Position numbers and translations under genes: made by a program
From: Dactylonectria macrodidyma
Lineage: Eukaryota > Ascomycota > Sordariomycetes > Hypocreales > Nectriaceae
NCBI GenBank assembly: GCA_020744425.1
Contig: JAGMUV010000034.1
Location: forward strand, 248,001 to 312,000
DNA: 64,000 bases
Direction of reading: 5' to 3'
Shown: positions 33,907 through 43,989 of the stretch, one piece after another
Position numbering within the stretch: position 1 is the stretch's first letter
Layout of the letters: the number at the start of each line of letters is the position of its first letter
The notes under the pieces: generated by a model
What the model saw: the letters and a program-made list of their open reading frames with translations, nothing else
Told to the model about the DNA's origin: nothing
Database searches by the model: none

Positions 33907-34635
33907 ATGATATTTATTTTTCTTCCCCTCTGTGCTCTTCTCAGTGCGACCCTTGCTGTCTCTGCGGGTACATCTTCCGATTTCTCCTCCATCACAACGT
34001 ACCGTGACTTCTGCCCCGACAGTACGTCTAAGCGTGCCACTGTTGAGGAGATCACCTACGAAGGTAATACCGGCACCGATGAAGACTATGGCTGCAACAT
34101 CATAGCCATTAGCAAAAGCATCACACACGAGTACAAATACACCGCCACATTTAACAATGCCGTCGCCCAGGATCAGGCTTGTGTCTGCTTTAATAAGATC
34201 GGCCCCAATAAGACGGGCTCTGATGATGGTATCAACGGCTCTTGGCAGGGCAATCAGGCTATCTCCTTCACACTCCCCGCCAGTGGTATCGAGGTTGTTG
34301 CCTTTGACGACAACTCCCAGGGTGGTTGTGTCTGTACCGTGGGTACTCAAGTCGCCACCACCTCCATGGGCCAGTTCGCTGGTACGTGGCTTGAGTTTGA
34401 CTTCGGTAATGAGTCTAACAACAAGTGGTCTGGTGCTGATGCGTCCTGCCTGGCCGCTGCCGCCAACGACCTCGAAACCCCAGCGCTCAAGGTCTGCGGT
34501 TCTGGCATCTGCTCCACTATCAACAGCGATGGCAGTGGCGAAAATGCGTACGTCAAGGGAATGGAAGCGGAGGATGGCGTAGGCCTGAACCTCCCTCCTG
34601 GTGAGGTCCACCTTACTGTTACTGTAGGCGAGTGA
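33907..34635 (+). CDS. Secreted protein resembling the Asp f 4 allergen family
   Basis: A single exon of 242 residues. The N-terminus MIFIFLPLCALLSATLAVSA is a clear signal peptide, cleavage likely near residue 20. The mature part has several cysteines, two potential N-glycosylation sites (NKT, NGS) and alternating acidic/hydrophobic segments. C-terminal segments such as WLEFDFGNESNNKWSGADAS and ENAYVKGMEAEDGVGLNLPP look like the conserved end of Asp f 4-type secreted fungal proteins, from memory of that family. The role of that family is unclear; proteins are extracellular or wall-associated. There is no internal damage. A neighbouring decayed secreted-type ORF lies at 34970-35527. Confidence 0.6.
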   Translation: MIFIFLPLCALLSATLAVSAGTSSDFSSITTYRDFCPDSTSKRATVEEITYEGNTGTDEDYGCNIIAISKSITHEYKYTATFNNAVAQDQACVCFNKIGPNKTGSDDGINGSWQGNQAISFTLPASGIEVVAFDDNSQGGCVCTVGTQVATTSMGQFAGTWLEFDFGNESNNKWSGADASCLAAAANDLETPALKVCGSGICSTINSDGSGENAYVKGMEAEDGVGLNLPPGEVHLTVTVGE

Positions 34636-34969
34636 GATTGTTTTCTAGTATAGATATGTATTGATGTTGATGCGTATACTATATATAATCTATGATGTAA
34701 GAGTCGATCCCTTCTTCTAATTTGTGGCTAAAGTGAATCATAGCGGTGTTGAAAGTGGCGAATGGACAACATTTACCGGTAGGTACTGCACCATTTTTGC
34801 GTAGTGTGTTTCTTTGTGTGCTGTCGCCGACCGTGTTCACGTCTGGGGTTCGAGAAACAGACCAAACACTCCCAAGATAGGTCTGCTCGTAGAAGCTTCT
34901 AAGCAATTTGAATGCTGAGACGATTTGCTTGAACCGTCGCTGCTCATGTCTGACTGAACTGATATCATC

Positions 34970-35527
34970 TCAGCAGCTGCTACTTGAACTGCTGTCACCT
35001 AAATTGCTATCGGCACCCGAACGCGCTCCATATTTACAGAGAGCCGCGCTGCAATTAGTCTCTGCTGAGTCTACCGTGCTGAATTGCGAATGCTTCTTTT
35101 TCGATGACTTGTTTCTCGTGTCCAACACGGCCACGGCAGTCCATCTGCGCTGAGCTTTCAGCAGGATCCTCCAAGGTAGTTGTGTCCACATCAATGGCTG
35201 ACGCCGTCTTTGTTGCGCAAATGGCTGACGAGCCAAGCTCGCAATCATCGGTGGCAGCTCCAATCTTGGCGTCCATTTCGGGAGGGCCGCACGTAATGGC
35301 CACACAATTGTAAAGGCCATCGCAACTATAGGCCGAAGCAACGTTGGTCAAGCAGGCCAGGAAGTACTTGGCTGTGGAATCTGCTTCGGTGATTACTGAG
35401 GCATAGATATTGGAGGCGCTGCCAGTAGAGTGTGGAAGAGTGTCCCGGTGAACGTGTGTGTGGTGGAGGTGCATCGACAGAGGCGGACGTAAGGGCCAAC
35501 GAACCCAAAAGTCGTTGAAGATCGCAT
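34970..35527 (-). pseudogene. Decayed secreted/cell-wall-type protein
   Basis: Pieces in several frames read in order on the minus strand. There is a possible start at 35527 (MRSSTTFGFVG) and a body in the 35474 frame (TEADSTAKYFLACLTNVASA, then CDGLYNCVAITCGPP, then GAATDDCELGSSAICATKTA). A C-terminal piece in the 34970-35341 frame (VLDTRNKSSKKKHSQF ... GDSSSSSSC) completes it. At least two frameshifts separate them. Composition (small residues, cysteines, Ser-rich end) and the 'TxYxLAC' start resemble fungal GPI-anchored or secreted proteins, but no family is certain. Confidence 0.4.
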
Positions 35528-37391
35528 CCTAGTGTTCTAGCGTACGTAGAGACGAAGAGAAGATCCTGATCCTGCGTCAGGTGAAAGTGTCGCATTCGAA
35601 GCCACCATTAAACCGAATGGCGTCTAACTGTACCATAGAGTTGTAGACCGAGCCAAGCAGTTGTTACCGGCGCGGTGACTCCGCAGCCAAATTTGAAGCT
35701 GTGCCAGCCCAGATCCACGCCGTCTATAGTGTTACCTAGGGAATGCAATTCGGCTCATATTAGCCGCGAGTGTTTGACGTACTCGGTCCGTAACTCCCTC
35801 GTCTGGGAATGTCTCAAGCACAGACTTGAGGGCACCATTGGCACTTCGTAGTAGAGGGTAGACAGACAAAATCAGCCCAGTAATTTTCAGGGGCGATTTT
35901 ATTTGTGGGCGGAAGCGAAGATCCGGTGCACATGTTGTCACATTCGGGTAATTACCCAATAGTGAGGCACGCCTGGTCGTTGCTGTCCAAACCACATGTT
36001 GGCTGTACTCCGTACTCCGAAGGGAATCAGACATGGAGCGGAAAGGAACTCTTCCTGCTGCCGCACAGACCTCATCCATCCACGACGCGTTAGCCATTGA
36101 CACTAACGCGTCGTGGCCTATGGCGCGTCACTCCATGCGTGCACAAAAAGCAGTAAACGAACAGGTACCCTGTGTTGCACTTCTTACGGGCGAAAGTACT
36201 CTATCATATTCACCAGAATCCAGTTCTCACAAGGGCTGTGCCTGCCGCTTATCTTTGGCGGACATGTCACTTCATATTGGTATGTAGCACTGGCGAGCTT
36301 TTCGGTTTCGTAAGCTACCGGAATCACGGAGAAGTCGTCTCATATTGCAGATTCGGTTATGCGGTAGGGGTTATGCTTGTGCACATGTCCTGATTGAACC
36401 CCAACTAATCTGTATGTGGATTCCTGATAATCGCACAACCCATGATGCTTCTCATCAATTTGGCTTAACTAAGCCGCCTGTTCTAAGCTCTCCATTTGCA
36501 TGAAGACGTAATGATCATCAGAATCCACTATGCAGCAAAACACATGTGCTAGGTGATGATGCCACGATATAGCCAACATAGGTCGCGTTCTTATGGAGGG
36601 AGCCAGGCACAGTCGAACCACCAAATTCCACAAGTTGGCCGATGAGCCTAGTTCGGAGTACTCATTCGCGAAACTTAGCGTTCGTCCTTTGAGGACTTGC
36701 TATGGCCTCGCTGTTCATCAAATTGGCACGTCACTCCATGTGAAGAAGGTGGACGGTGGCGCAAGCGCCACCGCAGAGGACCTGCCCTCTCATGGTCGGC
36801 TCATCGAGCTAGCAGATGCGGAAATTACTTTGAAGTCGTTTAACTTCCACTACTGTACATATCATGAACCAATCAACAGCATTTATTGTACAGGATTCTT
36901 ACGACTTTGGGCTTCGCGATTGGTTCTTGAGTTATGCGGCGATCGCACATGTGGAGAACAGGACGGGTTTATTTTTTGTTTGGGATGCACCAATAAGCTA
37001 CTGTTCCGCCCGGAGAACATTGCACCTAGCACAACAATCTATTCTGCTGGTGAATCTTGGTCCAGTCGCATTTGTTTCAACTAGAATCTCGGCTATGACC
37101 CAGCAAACTTACCCTGCTATCAGAAAGGCGGGCTCCCAGCTATAAATCTACTTGACGTTTAAGTCCAGATATAAATTGTACTTCGTTCATTGTCTCCGAT
37201 CTCCAAACGTCTTGTCACCAGCGCGTCAGCCAGACGCACCTATCGTCTATCACACAGCCGGAGGGAATCTTAGTGTCGAGCAGTTCGGTACTGTGACGAC
37301 ATGAACATTTTGCCGCGTAGGCTGCGATCTTGCATCCGATGATCAATCTCGGGGCAATGAAGAAATGAATTCCGGCCGAGGGCACGCTCCA
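35528..37391. other. Mostly non-coding; one short hairpin
   Basis: Contains the hairpin at 36080-36116 and several unsupported ORFs (35732-36103 minus, 36593-37084 plus). Confidence 0.4.
36080..36116. repeat. Perfect 14-bp stem hairpin
   Basis: CCACGACGCGTTAG (36080-36093) and CTAACGCGTCGTGG (36103-36116) are exact reverse complements around a 9-nt loop. Each arm contains ACGCGT, the MluI cell-cycle box core. Function unknown. Confidence 0.7.
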
Positions 37392-38124
37392 ATGTTAAGC
37401 CCTTCTGAAGAACCATCGAGCATCTTTGAAGACCACCAAAGAGAAATATCGCTTGTCGAGGTATACATCAGAATACATGTACGAATACGCAAAATATCTG
37501 TGCACCAAGACTGACTAGACTACTGCCAAGGTCGACCGTGAGCTCCATGATCGGGGCGAGATTTTGGTTAATGCACAGAAGCCTCCAGTATTTGAAGCAC
37601 TCGACCGCCGGATTGCATGGATGCACCAATGCCTTGGCAAGACTAGTCCTGGGTCCGACAAAACTTTACGGGAAGTTATAAACGAGCAGCGTCAAGATAT
37701 TTGGCTGGCTCGAACAATTATAAAAGTAAAGGGGCGCGAGTTGGCCGAGTTGAGCGCTAAGCTTAGTTGCCTCGTGAACCTCTACGAAGATGCTTGGAAA
37801 ATAGTCGACATGAATCAACGGGAATCAGATCAACATCGAGTGGGTAATAGTGGCTATGTAGCCGGCAGAGCCCACATTGCGGAAATAACGAAGGCTGCCT
37901 TGAACCTACAGCAGGAGAGTGAAATGAAAGGTAGGAGGGACATCTTTGAAGTCATTGGGAGGCACCGGGACTGTGCTGCTACTGGGGTCAGGACAAACGA
38001 GGCTTTCTTAGACGAGATGAAAGAGGACGTGAACAGGGCAGAAGAAGCCTTGAAAAATTTGGCAAGTTCGGGGTATGAAAACAGCACCTCAATAACACTG
38101 GACGCGGTAGCAAGTCAGCAATGA
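37392..38124 (+). CDS. Hypothetical all-helical protein, two exons
   Basis: Exon 1 is 37392-37460 (ATG at 37392, 23 codons ending REISLVE). The intron is 37461-37518 (58 bp, GTATAC...CTGACTAG, with the branch-like CTGAC overlapping the acceptor). Exon 2 is 37519-38124. Phase 0 at both sides gives 224 residues. Without the intron, the downstream frame has only a TTG start at 37564. The protein is charged and predicted helical: REVINEQRQDIWLARTI, then GRELAELSAKLSCLVNLYED, then EDVNRAEEALKNLASSG, so coiled coils or a helical bundle are likely. No signal peptide, membrane segment or known domain was recognised. Confidence 0.6.
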
Positions 38125-38696
38125 TAATGAGTGCTGTATCATATGCAATAAAGTTATCCTATTCAATAAAGTCTCACAGACAGATGGACTAGAGGCGACT
38201 GGTCAACAGAAAAGCCGCGCAGCTGAATATTCTATATGAAGGTATAACCCTTAGTGTCCACCAATAGGCTACACAATGATCATGGATGCAGATAACACAG
38301 CCGCAGATGATTGTAAAGTTTCCAAAATAGGAACAGCCCTTGAAACAGGGTCTTCGACAAAGCAACCGGTTGATGCAGTCTGGGCTTCAGAAGCCTTTTT
38401 AGGCTATATTCCAGACCTTCAGAATCTGTTCTTAGCAAAGAATGGTCCTCAGGGTACATACTCCTAAGAGACGCCGCTCGACCGAAGCTAGTTCGGCATA
38501 AAGCTGCCACTGACTGAAACGGGGCAGAATGGCGAACCTATATGGGGGCATAATGGCCAGAATAGACGAATATTAGACGCGGCTGTAACTAAAACCAACA
38601 TATATATCTATATATCTGTATATACCAATACGTCTCAGTGCACAATTAGGTAAAGTGGGCAACTTGTTTTCTTCTTCCAGCTTTGATCTTTGTAAT

Positions 38697-39314
38697 ATGG
38701 AAAGACTTCCAATTGAAATTTGGAATAGGATAGCGCATTTCCTCCTACCATTACACAGACATAGTTTTAAACTAACTCGAAGGAGCGCGCATATGTTACT
38801 TACTAATTCCCAACTGGCAACAACTAGCATATGGGCCGAGATTTTTAAAAATAGCCAATGGCCTGACATTCTGCTAAAGGAAGGAAAAAACCTAGTACTC
38901 CTCGGCCCTATCAGCAACAATACAAGCAAAGGAAAATCTTATCTCTTCTTAGTTACTACGCCTCGTCTCTCAGGTGAGAGTTGGAGTAGTGGAAATGGAC
39001 GCGATGCTCTCAGGGGCGAAGTACAATTACGGGACAGAATGCCCAAAGAAGGAATATTTCCTGAACTACATTGTCGGGATTTCATTGTAAATATAGATGG
39101 TGTCTTAAACCATGGGAGGGATATAAGACTTCCAGCGGAAGAACTGCATCAATGGTCCCATAACAACACACAGATTTTATATTACGGAGCCTCGAATATT
39201 TCAACTACAAAGATAACCAGATGCAACCACCCTCATGGATATGGACAAATTATGTATGTCCGAATGGAAAACGATGAATGTGCAGTTATAACGTGCACAA
39301 CTCTTTTAGTATAG
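38697..39314 (+). CDS. F-box-like protein, short
   Basis: ATG at 38697 is chosen because the frame upstream is non-ATG and low-quality. The 205-residue protein starts MERLPIEIWNRIAHFLLPLH, an F-box-like motif, followed by an unfamiliar C-terminal part rich in Asn, Ser and Thr. F-box proteins bind Skp1 and bring targets to the SCF ubiquitin ligase; the target-binding part here is not recognised. AT-rich upstream sequence with TATATATA stretches near 38600 may be the promoter. It is one of several F-box-like genes in the window (see 42975 and 47519). Confidence 0.55.
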   Translation: MERLPIEIWNRIAHFLLPLHRHSFKLTRRSAHMLLTNSQLATTSIWAEIFKNSQWPDILLKEGKNLVLLGPISNNTSKGKSYLFLVTTPRLSGESWSSGNGRDALRGEVQLRDRMPKEGIFPELHCRDFIVNIDGVLNHGRDIRLPAEELHQWSHNNTQILYYGASNISTTKITRCNHPHGYGQIMYVRMENDECAVITCTTLLV

Positions 39315-40121
39315 AAACCTAGGTCTCAAGTACTACTTAAAGACCCGCTAGACATAAAGGTCAAAATATAAGTTACATTACAAAAAGTCATAAAATAGTG
39401 CCTCGTGGTCTATCTTGTCTATTTAATAAGATGTTTAATTGCCTTATTGCGGCTGCATTTGTTTTGCAAGTTGTTGACCTCTTCGGCTGCTTGGTATCTT
39501 CCAGCAAACCAGAATTTCGTTGTCAAAACTAAACCATATCCAGTTTCATAGTTAAATATAAACTATTTTAGTACTTAGTGTGTTTGTCAACAGACTCTAA
39601 ACCTCATTCAGTTTTCCGTCTGCAAGCCGCCTCTATACAGTTTTATTAAGGGATTGTCGCGGGTTTCACGGTTTCATATAGAGAGGGTAGATATCGAGGA
39701 CCTCCACCGAACTTGCATCTAACGAAATATAAGAGAAACATAAACAAATTCGTTACAGTTCCACAAAGGCCTCTTTTAGTAACAAAGCACCTTATCACTA
39801 CAATATGGAAAACCATATCGCAATTAGACCACATAAACGTGGCCATCCTCCGAAGCATCTTATACCCGGGCAAAAAAGCTGAGGCGAATGTAAAGCAGAG
39901 ACGAGTGAAGCGACGAAAACGGACCGATATAGAACGCAACGCCTTGTATCACAATTTTTATAACCCATTACCTCAAGATCCAGGCGGCTGTACCGAGTAA
40001 GCCAGTGTATCAGCAGATTCTCAGTCTCTGGCCAATACCACAGGCACGCCTAGGCCTAACTACCTGGAAATCTCGGAATTCCTTCCCCCAGCCAGTTCCC
40101 CACCACTGGAAGAGATTAGGG
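39315..40121. other. AT-rich non-coding stretch
   Basis: No ORF with recognisable features. It leads into the palindrome-rich block. Confidence 0.45.
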
Positions 40122-40440
40122 ATGGATTTAATACCGTATCATTAAATAAAATGCGCTTTTTGTATTAAATATTTAAAACAGGCGCGTTTTATATGTATTA
40201 TATTCTACTCCTAATTAGGTTTAGCGCCATCCATAAACAGCCTAGTGCATATGATCAATGTAATCCCTGTTCCGACCTCCTTTCCTCCACAGTCTTGGTT
40301 ATTTGTAATATGACCGTTGGGCAGCTTCATATATGGTGGTTATATTGCAATAAAAAACGCGTTTTTTATTCGGAATAAAAAACAGTTTCAGTATAATAAA
40401 AAACAGTTTAATACACATGTGTATTAAACACGTGCCCATC
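40122..40440. repeat. AT-rich palindrome cluster, possible MITE
   Basis: The block is bounded by the inverted words TTAGGGATGG (about 40122) and CCATCCCTAA (about 40436). It contains two exact 22-bp palindromes, 40349-40370 (centre AACGCGTT) and 40407-40428 (centre CACATGTG), and repeated AATAAAAAACAGTTT words. It lies directly upstream of the helicase remnant. Confidence 0.5.
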
Positions 40441-40454
40441 CCTAATCCGGAACC

Positions 40455-42088
40455 CAGCCCACTTCGCCAGAGAGGCTACGGCACCTTCACACGGCAAGGA
40501 GGTTATTTGAAGAGCCAATTAGCCAGCCGCAGGTGGTGCTGGGGACGCCAATCACACCAACCCAACAAAGCTTGCGCAACCTTGACCTTGATGTGGATGA
40601 TCAGCCCTTGGAGGCTCGCGATTCCCTAAATCCAGAGCAGCGCATAGTCTACGATACGGTGATGGGCCACTTCCTGACCCGGGATCCCTCTCAGTTATTA
40701 CTCCATGTAGATGGCGGAGGCGGTACTGGCAAGTCATACCTCATCAACTTGCTCTCGGCGCACCTCCAAGCCGCGACAGGGGGGAGGGGGACACCTGTTT
40801 GGCGCGCTGCGCCCACGGGCGTTGTGGGAAACCAGATATCGGGCACTACATTGCACTCCCTCTTACACCTCCCAATCAATAAGGACTTCAAGCCCCTGTC
40901 TCCCATTGATAAGGTCCAGCTCCAGAAGAAGCTTAAGGATATCAAGTACTTGATCATCGATGAGAAGAGCATGCTAGGGCTGCGTCAGCTATCATGGATC
41001 GATGACCGTCTCCGCGAGGCGTTCCCGAATAGGAATGAGGAGTTCTTTGGCGGCCTGAACATCCTGTTAGTTGGCGACTTCTTTCAACTCCCCCCTGTGC
41101 TGCAGACGCCGCTTTATTATGATAAAGAGGTGCAGGGAGTAGAGATCAAGGGCAGGAACGCGTATAGGCGCTTCGATAAATCAGTTTTCTTGAGGGTTGT
41201 TCATAGGCAGCGCGGCGACGATCAGGAGGCATTTGGCACAGCTCTCGGGGAACTGCGGCTGCTCCAACTATCTATGGAGTCCTGGAAGCTCCTGTCCACC
41301 CGTGTGCAGGCAAAGCTAGACGATCGAGAGGTCGCGAGGTTTTCCAACGCCTTGCGGGTATACGGTACCAAAGATAGGGTGAACGAGTATAACCACTATC
41401 ACCTCGACCGGCTCGGCCGGCCAGTCGTCCAGGTCAAGGCTAAAAAAGTCGGCCCTAGTGCAGCTGCTGCCCCCGATGACAAGGCGGGAAACCTTGCAAA
41501 GCAGATTCCCGTATGCATTGGCGCCCGTCTGATCTGACGTCCAACCTTTGGCAGCCAGTTGGCCTCTGCAACGGCGCTCGCGGCACGGTTTACGATATCG
41601 GCTGGGCACCTGGGGCTGACCCCATCCAAGACCCTCCTCGTGTTATCATGATGGAGTTTGATAAGTACAACGGACCGGTGTTCCTGACGACGCCGGATGG
41701 CAAAAAGATTGTCCCGATTCTCCCAGTTGAGAGGGACTTCCTCATCGGGGCCACTCTCTGCACTCGCACCCAGTTTCCCCTGATCGTATGCTACGCTATT
41801 ACCGTGCACAAGTCACAAAGCATCACAGAAGATATGATTGTCACTGATCTCTCCTGCCGGGACTTTCAGACGGGTTTAAGCTACGTGGCTGTCTCTCGTG
41901 TGAAAACGCTCGAAGGTCTGATGTTAGATGCGCCATTTGATCGTAATCACCTGGTCTACCGGTCTCCTCCGGATGGTATGAAAATGAAGATGAGGGATCA
42001 AGAGCTTAGGAGACGACAGGTGCTTACACGAAATCCCTACACAGTACCCACAATAGCTAGGTATAGCACTAGACCAGTACGTAGATAA
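40455..42088 (+). pseudogene. PIF1-type helicase, Helitron-like, one frameshift and no Rep domain
   Basis: The first part, about 40455-41537, contains LNPEQRIVYDTVM, Walker A GGGGTGKSY, Walker B YLIIDEKSM and the motif LLVGDFFQLPPV. The second part, 41513-42088 in another frame, has ARGTVYDIGW, the late helicase motifs ITVHKSQSITEDMIVTDL and YVAVSRVKTLEGL. A 1-nt deletion at about 41530 separates them: the tail of frame 1 (CIGARLI) continues as LTSNLWQPVG in frame 2. PIF1-like 5'-3' helicases of this form are the C-terminal domain of fungal Helitron Rep/helicase proteins. The HUH replication-initiator domain and RepHel zinc fingers are absent. A host PIF1 is less likely because of truncation and context. 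Confidence 0.7.
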
Positions 42089-42109
42089 TGCAATAGTTGT
42101 AGCCTGCCC

Positions 42110-42190
42110 AGCCCGCGAACGCGTAGCCTTCGGCTGAGGCTACCCCATGCACCGCTTCCGCCGCTCCAATGTGCATGGGGTGACGTAGTA
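42110..42190 (+). repeat. Two hairpins downstream of the helicase
   Basis: GTAGCC...GGCTAC (about 42123-42142) and CCCCATGCAC...GTGCATGGGG (10-bp perfect stem, about 42144-42181) follow the helicase stop by 50-90 bp. Helitrons carry a 3' hairpin just before CTRR. Here the bases after the stem read TGACGTAG, so the canonical terminus is not confirmed. Confidence 0.45.
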
Positions 42191-42425
42191 TTTTATATTA
42201 CACGCGTTGAAGTGATTCACTTGCATCGTGATAGCTGTGGTGTTATTCACAGCCTTGGGCATACTGGTACGCTGCCAATAGATGATATATCATACATTGA
42301 ATAGCTACACATATAGCACATCATCCTCTCTCTTCAATTATGTGATCAAATGCTGTTTCTGTTGATAGAAGAGAGATATCTCTTGCACACACACGAATGC
42401 CTCTTACATAACGGATCTTATTCGA

Positions 42426-42477
42426 ACCACCGGTGGTGCCAGAAGTCACGTGATATTAATCGCACCACCGGTGGTGC
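42426..42477. promoter_or_regulatory. Pair of ACCACCGGTGGT palindromes flanking a CACGTG box
   Basis: ACCACCGGTGGT at 42426-42437 and a 16-bp perfect palindrome GCACCACCGGTGGTGC at 42462-42477 surround TCACGTGA. The arrangement looks like binding sites for dimeric factors, about 500 bp upstream of the repeat-bearing F-box gene. Function inferred only. Confidence 0.35.
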
Positions 42478-42974
42478 CGGTATGAGGTCCCACTTGTCTA
42501 ACATCGATTTAATTGACACAGGGGAGAAAAATATGGGACTATGCTCATTGAGTTGCATTTGCGTTGTTCTATCATATATGGCGTTTTCGCTTTGTTTCCA
42601 ACAACTTTTGTACTCCGAACTCACCCGGGATCAGGATCCGATATACAACACTGAAGAGACAATTGATTGGCGAGACCAGATTAAATTAATATTCCATTTT
42701 TGACCGCAAGAAGCTCCATGTAGGAACTTTAGCGTATTTAAATGTCCAATTGACGACGAACTCAAATTCACCAAGTCACACGCGACACAGCGACAACCCA
42801 CCCCTCATTTTCTGCGTTAATATGGGCAATTTTCCAGCGAGTTTTGGACAATACGTACGCAGCAGCGGCCGATTGAAACCCGGGCATGGCCGAAGTATTT
42901 AAGGTTGAGCCCAGAGAAAGTCAGTGATTGCAACGTCTATTATTTATTTAATAAAATAAATACAACACAGAAAA

Positions 42975-43946
42975 ATGTGTGCGACTTTTAATATTGGTCT
43001 ACAGCTTCTCCCAGCTGAGTTACTGCGGCTGGTTGCATCTCATTCAGATACCAACACATTTCTTGCGTTAGCAGGACTTAACAGAAAAGCCCGTTCAGTA
43101 TTGGGCCACCAACTTCGGTTAGTCTATCTCCACAAAAAAACACCCAAAGTAAAGGCCTTACTTCAGTTTACGGAAGCACTCGAAGTCGCACAGAAGATCC
43201 CAGCAAAAATCATCAATCTTCCTATTTTCGAGCTTGGCTTACGGATTCCACGACTACCGGAGACAGAAAGACAAAGTGCTCAAGATGCCTGGCTTAAAGT
43301 TGCCCGGGATCTGGAGCCAAAAAGTATGGAGTTGCACTATCTTTGTCTTGCCGCTCTGTATGGAGTTATGAACCCCCTTTCGGCTCCGAAATTGGCCATT
43401 CAAGGTGGCATAGATGTCGTCACCGTCGCTGAAAAGTTCGGGGTCGAGATGGAAAACATTATCACGCTTGAGGAGGAAGCTATAAATGGTCTGGCAGGCC
43501 TGGCGGTGCGAGAGGGTGAAAATGTTCGGGCTGTTGCCGAACGGTTTGGGATTGTTGGAAAGTCAAGTCTGCGTAAACTTGAGGTGGAAGCGATAAATGG
43601 TCTGGCGGGCCAGGCAGTACGAGAGGGTGAAAATGTTCAGGCTGTTACCGAACGGTTTGGGATTGTCGGAAAGTCAAGTCTGTATACCCTTGAGTTCGAT
43701 GCGGTAAATGGTCTGGCAGGCCTGGCGGTGCGAGAGGGTGAAAATGTTCAGGCTGTTGCCGAACGGTTTGGGATTGTTGGAAAGTCAAGTCTGCGTAAAC
43801 TTGAGGTGGAAGCGATAAATGGTCTGGCAGGCCAGGCAGTACGAGAGGGCGAAAGTGTTCAGGCTGTCGCCGAACGGTTTGGGATTGTCGGAGAGGCAAC
43901 TCTGCATTTACTTGAGATGATTGTTTGGTGTAACCAACATCGCTAG
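42975..43946 (+). CDS. F-box-like protein with four 37-residue tandem repeats
   Basis: A single exon of 323 residues from ATG 42975. The N-terminus GLQLLPAELLRLVASHSDTN plus FLALAGLNRKARSVL is F-box-like. A helical linker follows to about residue 164. Four 37-residue repeats (43467-43910) come next, each of the form LEVEAINGLAGQAVREGENV plus QAVAERFGIVGKSSLRK. A weaker repeat precedes them (GIDVVTVAEKFGVEMENI) and a stub LEMIVW follows. Repeats 1 and 3 share GLAGLAVREG; 2 and 4 share GLAGQAVREG. Predicted helix-loop-helix units suggest a solenoid. By analogy with F-box/LRR or F-box/WD proteins, the array would bind the target. I know of no named family with this unit. Confidence 0.7.
   Translation: MCATFNIGLQLLPAELLRLVASHSDTNTFLALAGLNRKARSVLGHQLRLVYLHKKTPKVKALLQFTEALEVAQKIPAKIINLPIFELGLRIPRLPETERQSAQDAWLKVARDLEPKSMELHYLCLAALYGVMNPLSAPKLAIQGGIDVVTVAEKFGVEMENIITLEEEAINGLAGLAVREGENVRAVAERFGIVGKSSLRKLEVEAINGLAGQAVREGENVQAVTERFGIVGKSSLYTLEFDAVNGLAGLAVREGENVQAVAERFGIVGKSSLRKLEVEAINGLAGQAVREGESVQAVAERFGIVGEATLHLLEMIVWCNQHR
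43467..43910 (+). repeat. Four in-frame 111-bp tandem repeats (A-B-A-B)
   Basis: Units 43467-43577, 43578-43688, 43689-43799 and 43800-43910. Most positions are identical; units 1 and 3 share GCGGTGCGA and units 2 and 4 share GCAGTACGA at the same site. This indicates duplication of a 222-bp dimer. Variation clusters at the unit start and in the last few codons. Confidence 0.9.
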
Positions 43947-43989
43947 ACTGGAACTACTACTTCCTAATAACAATTCGCTGTGACTCTCA

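Noticed and set aside
35732..36103. 123-residue minus-strand ORF with a helical end (ITGLILSVYPLLRSANGALK)
   Set aside because: The end is faintly like fungal N-terminal signalling domains, but too short and isolated to call.
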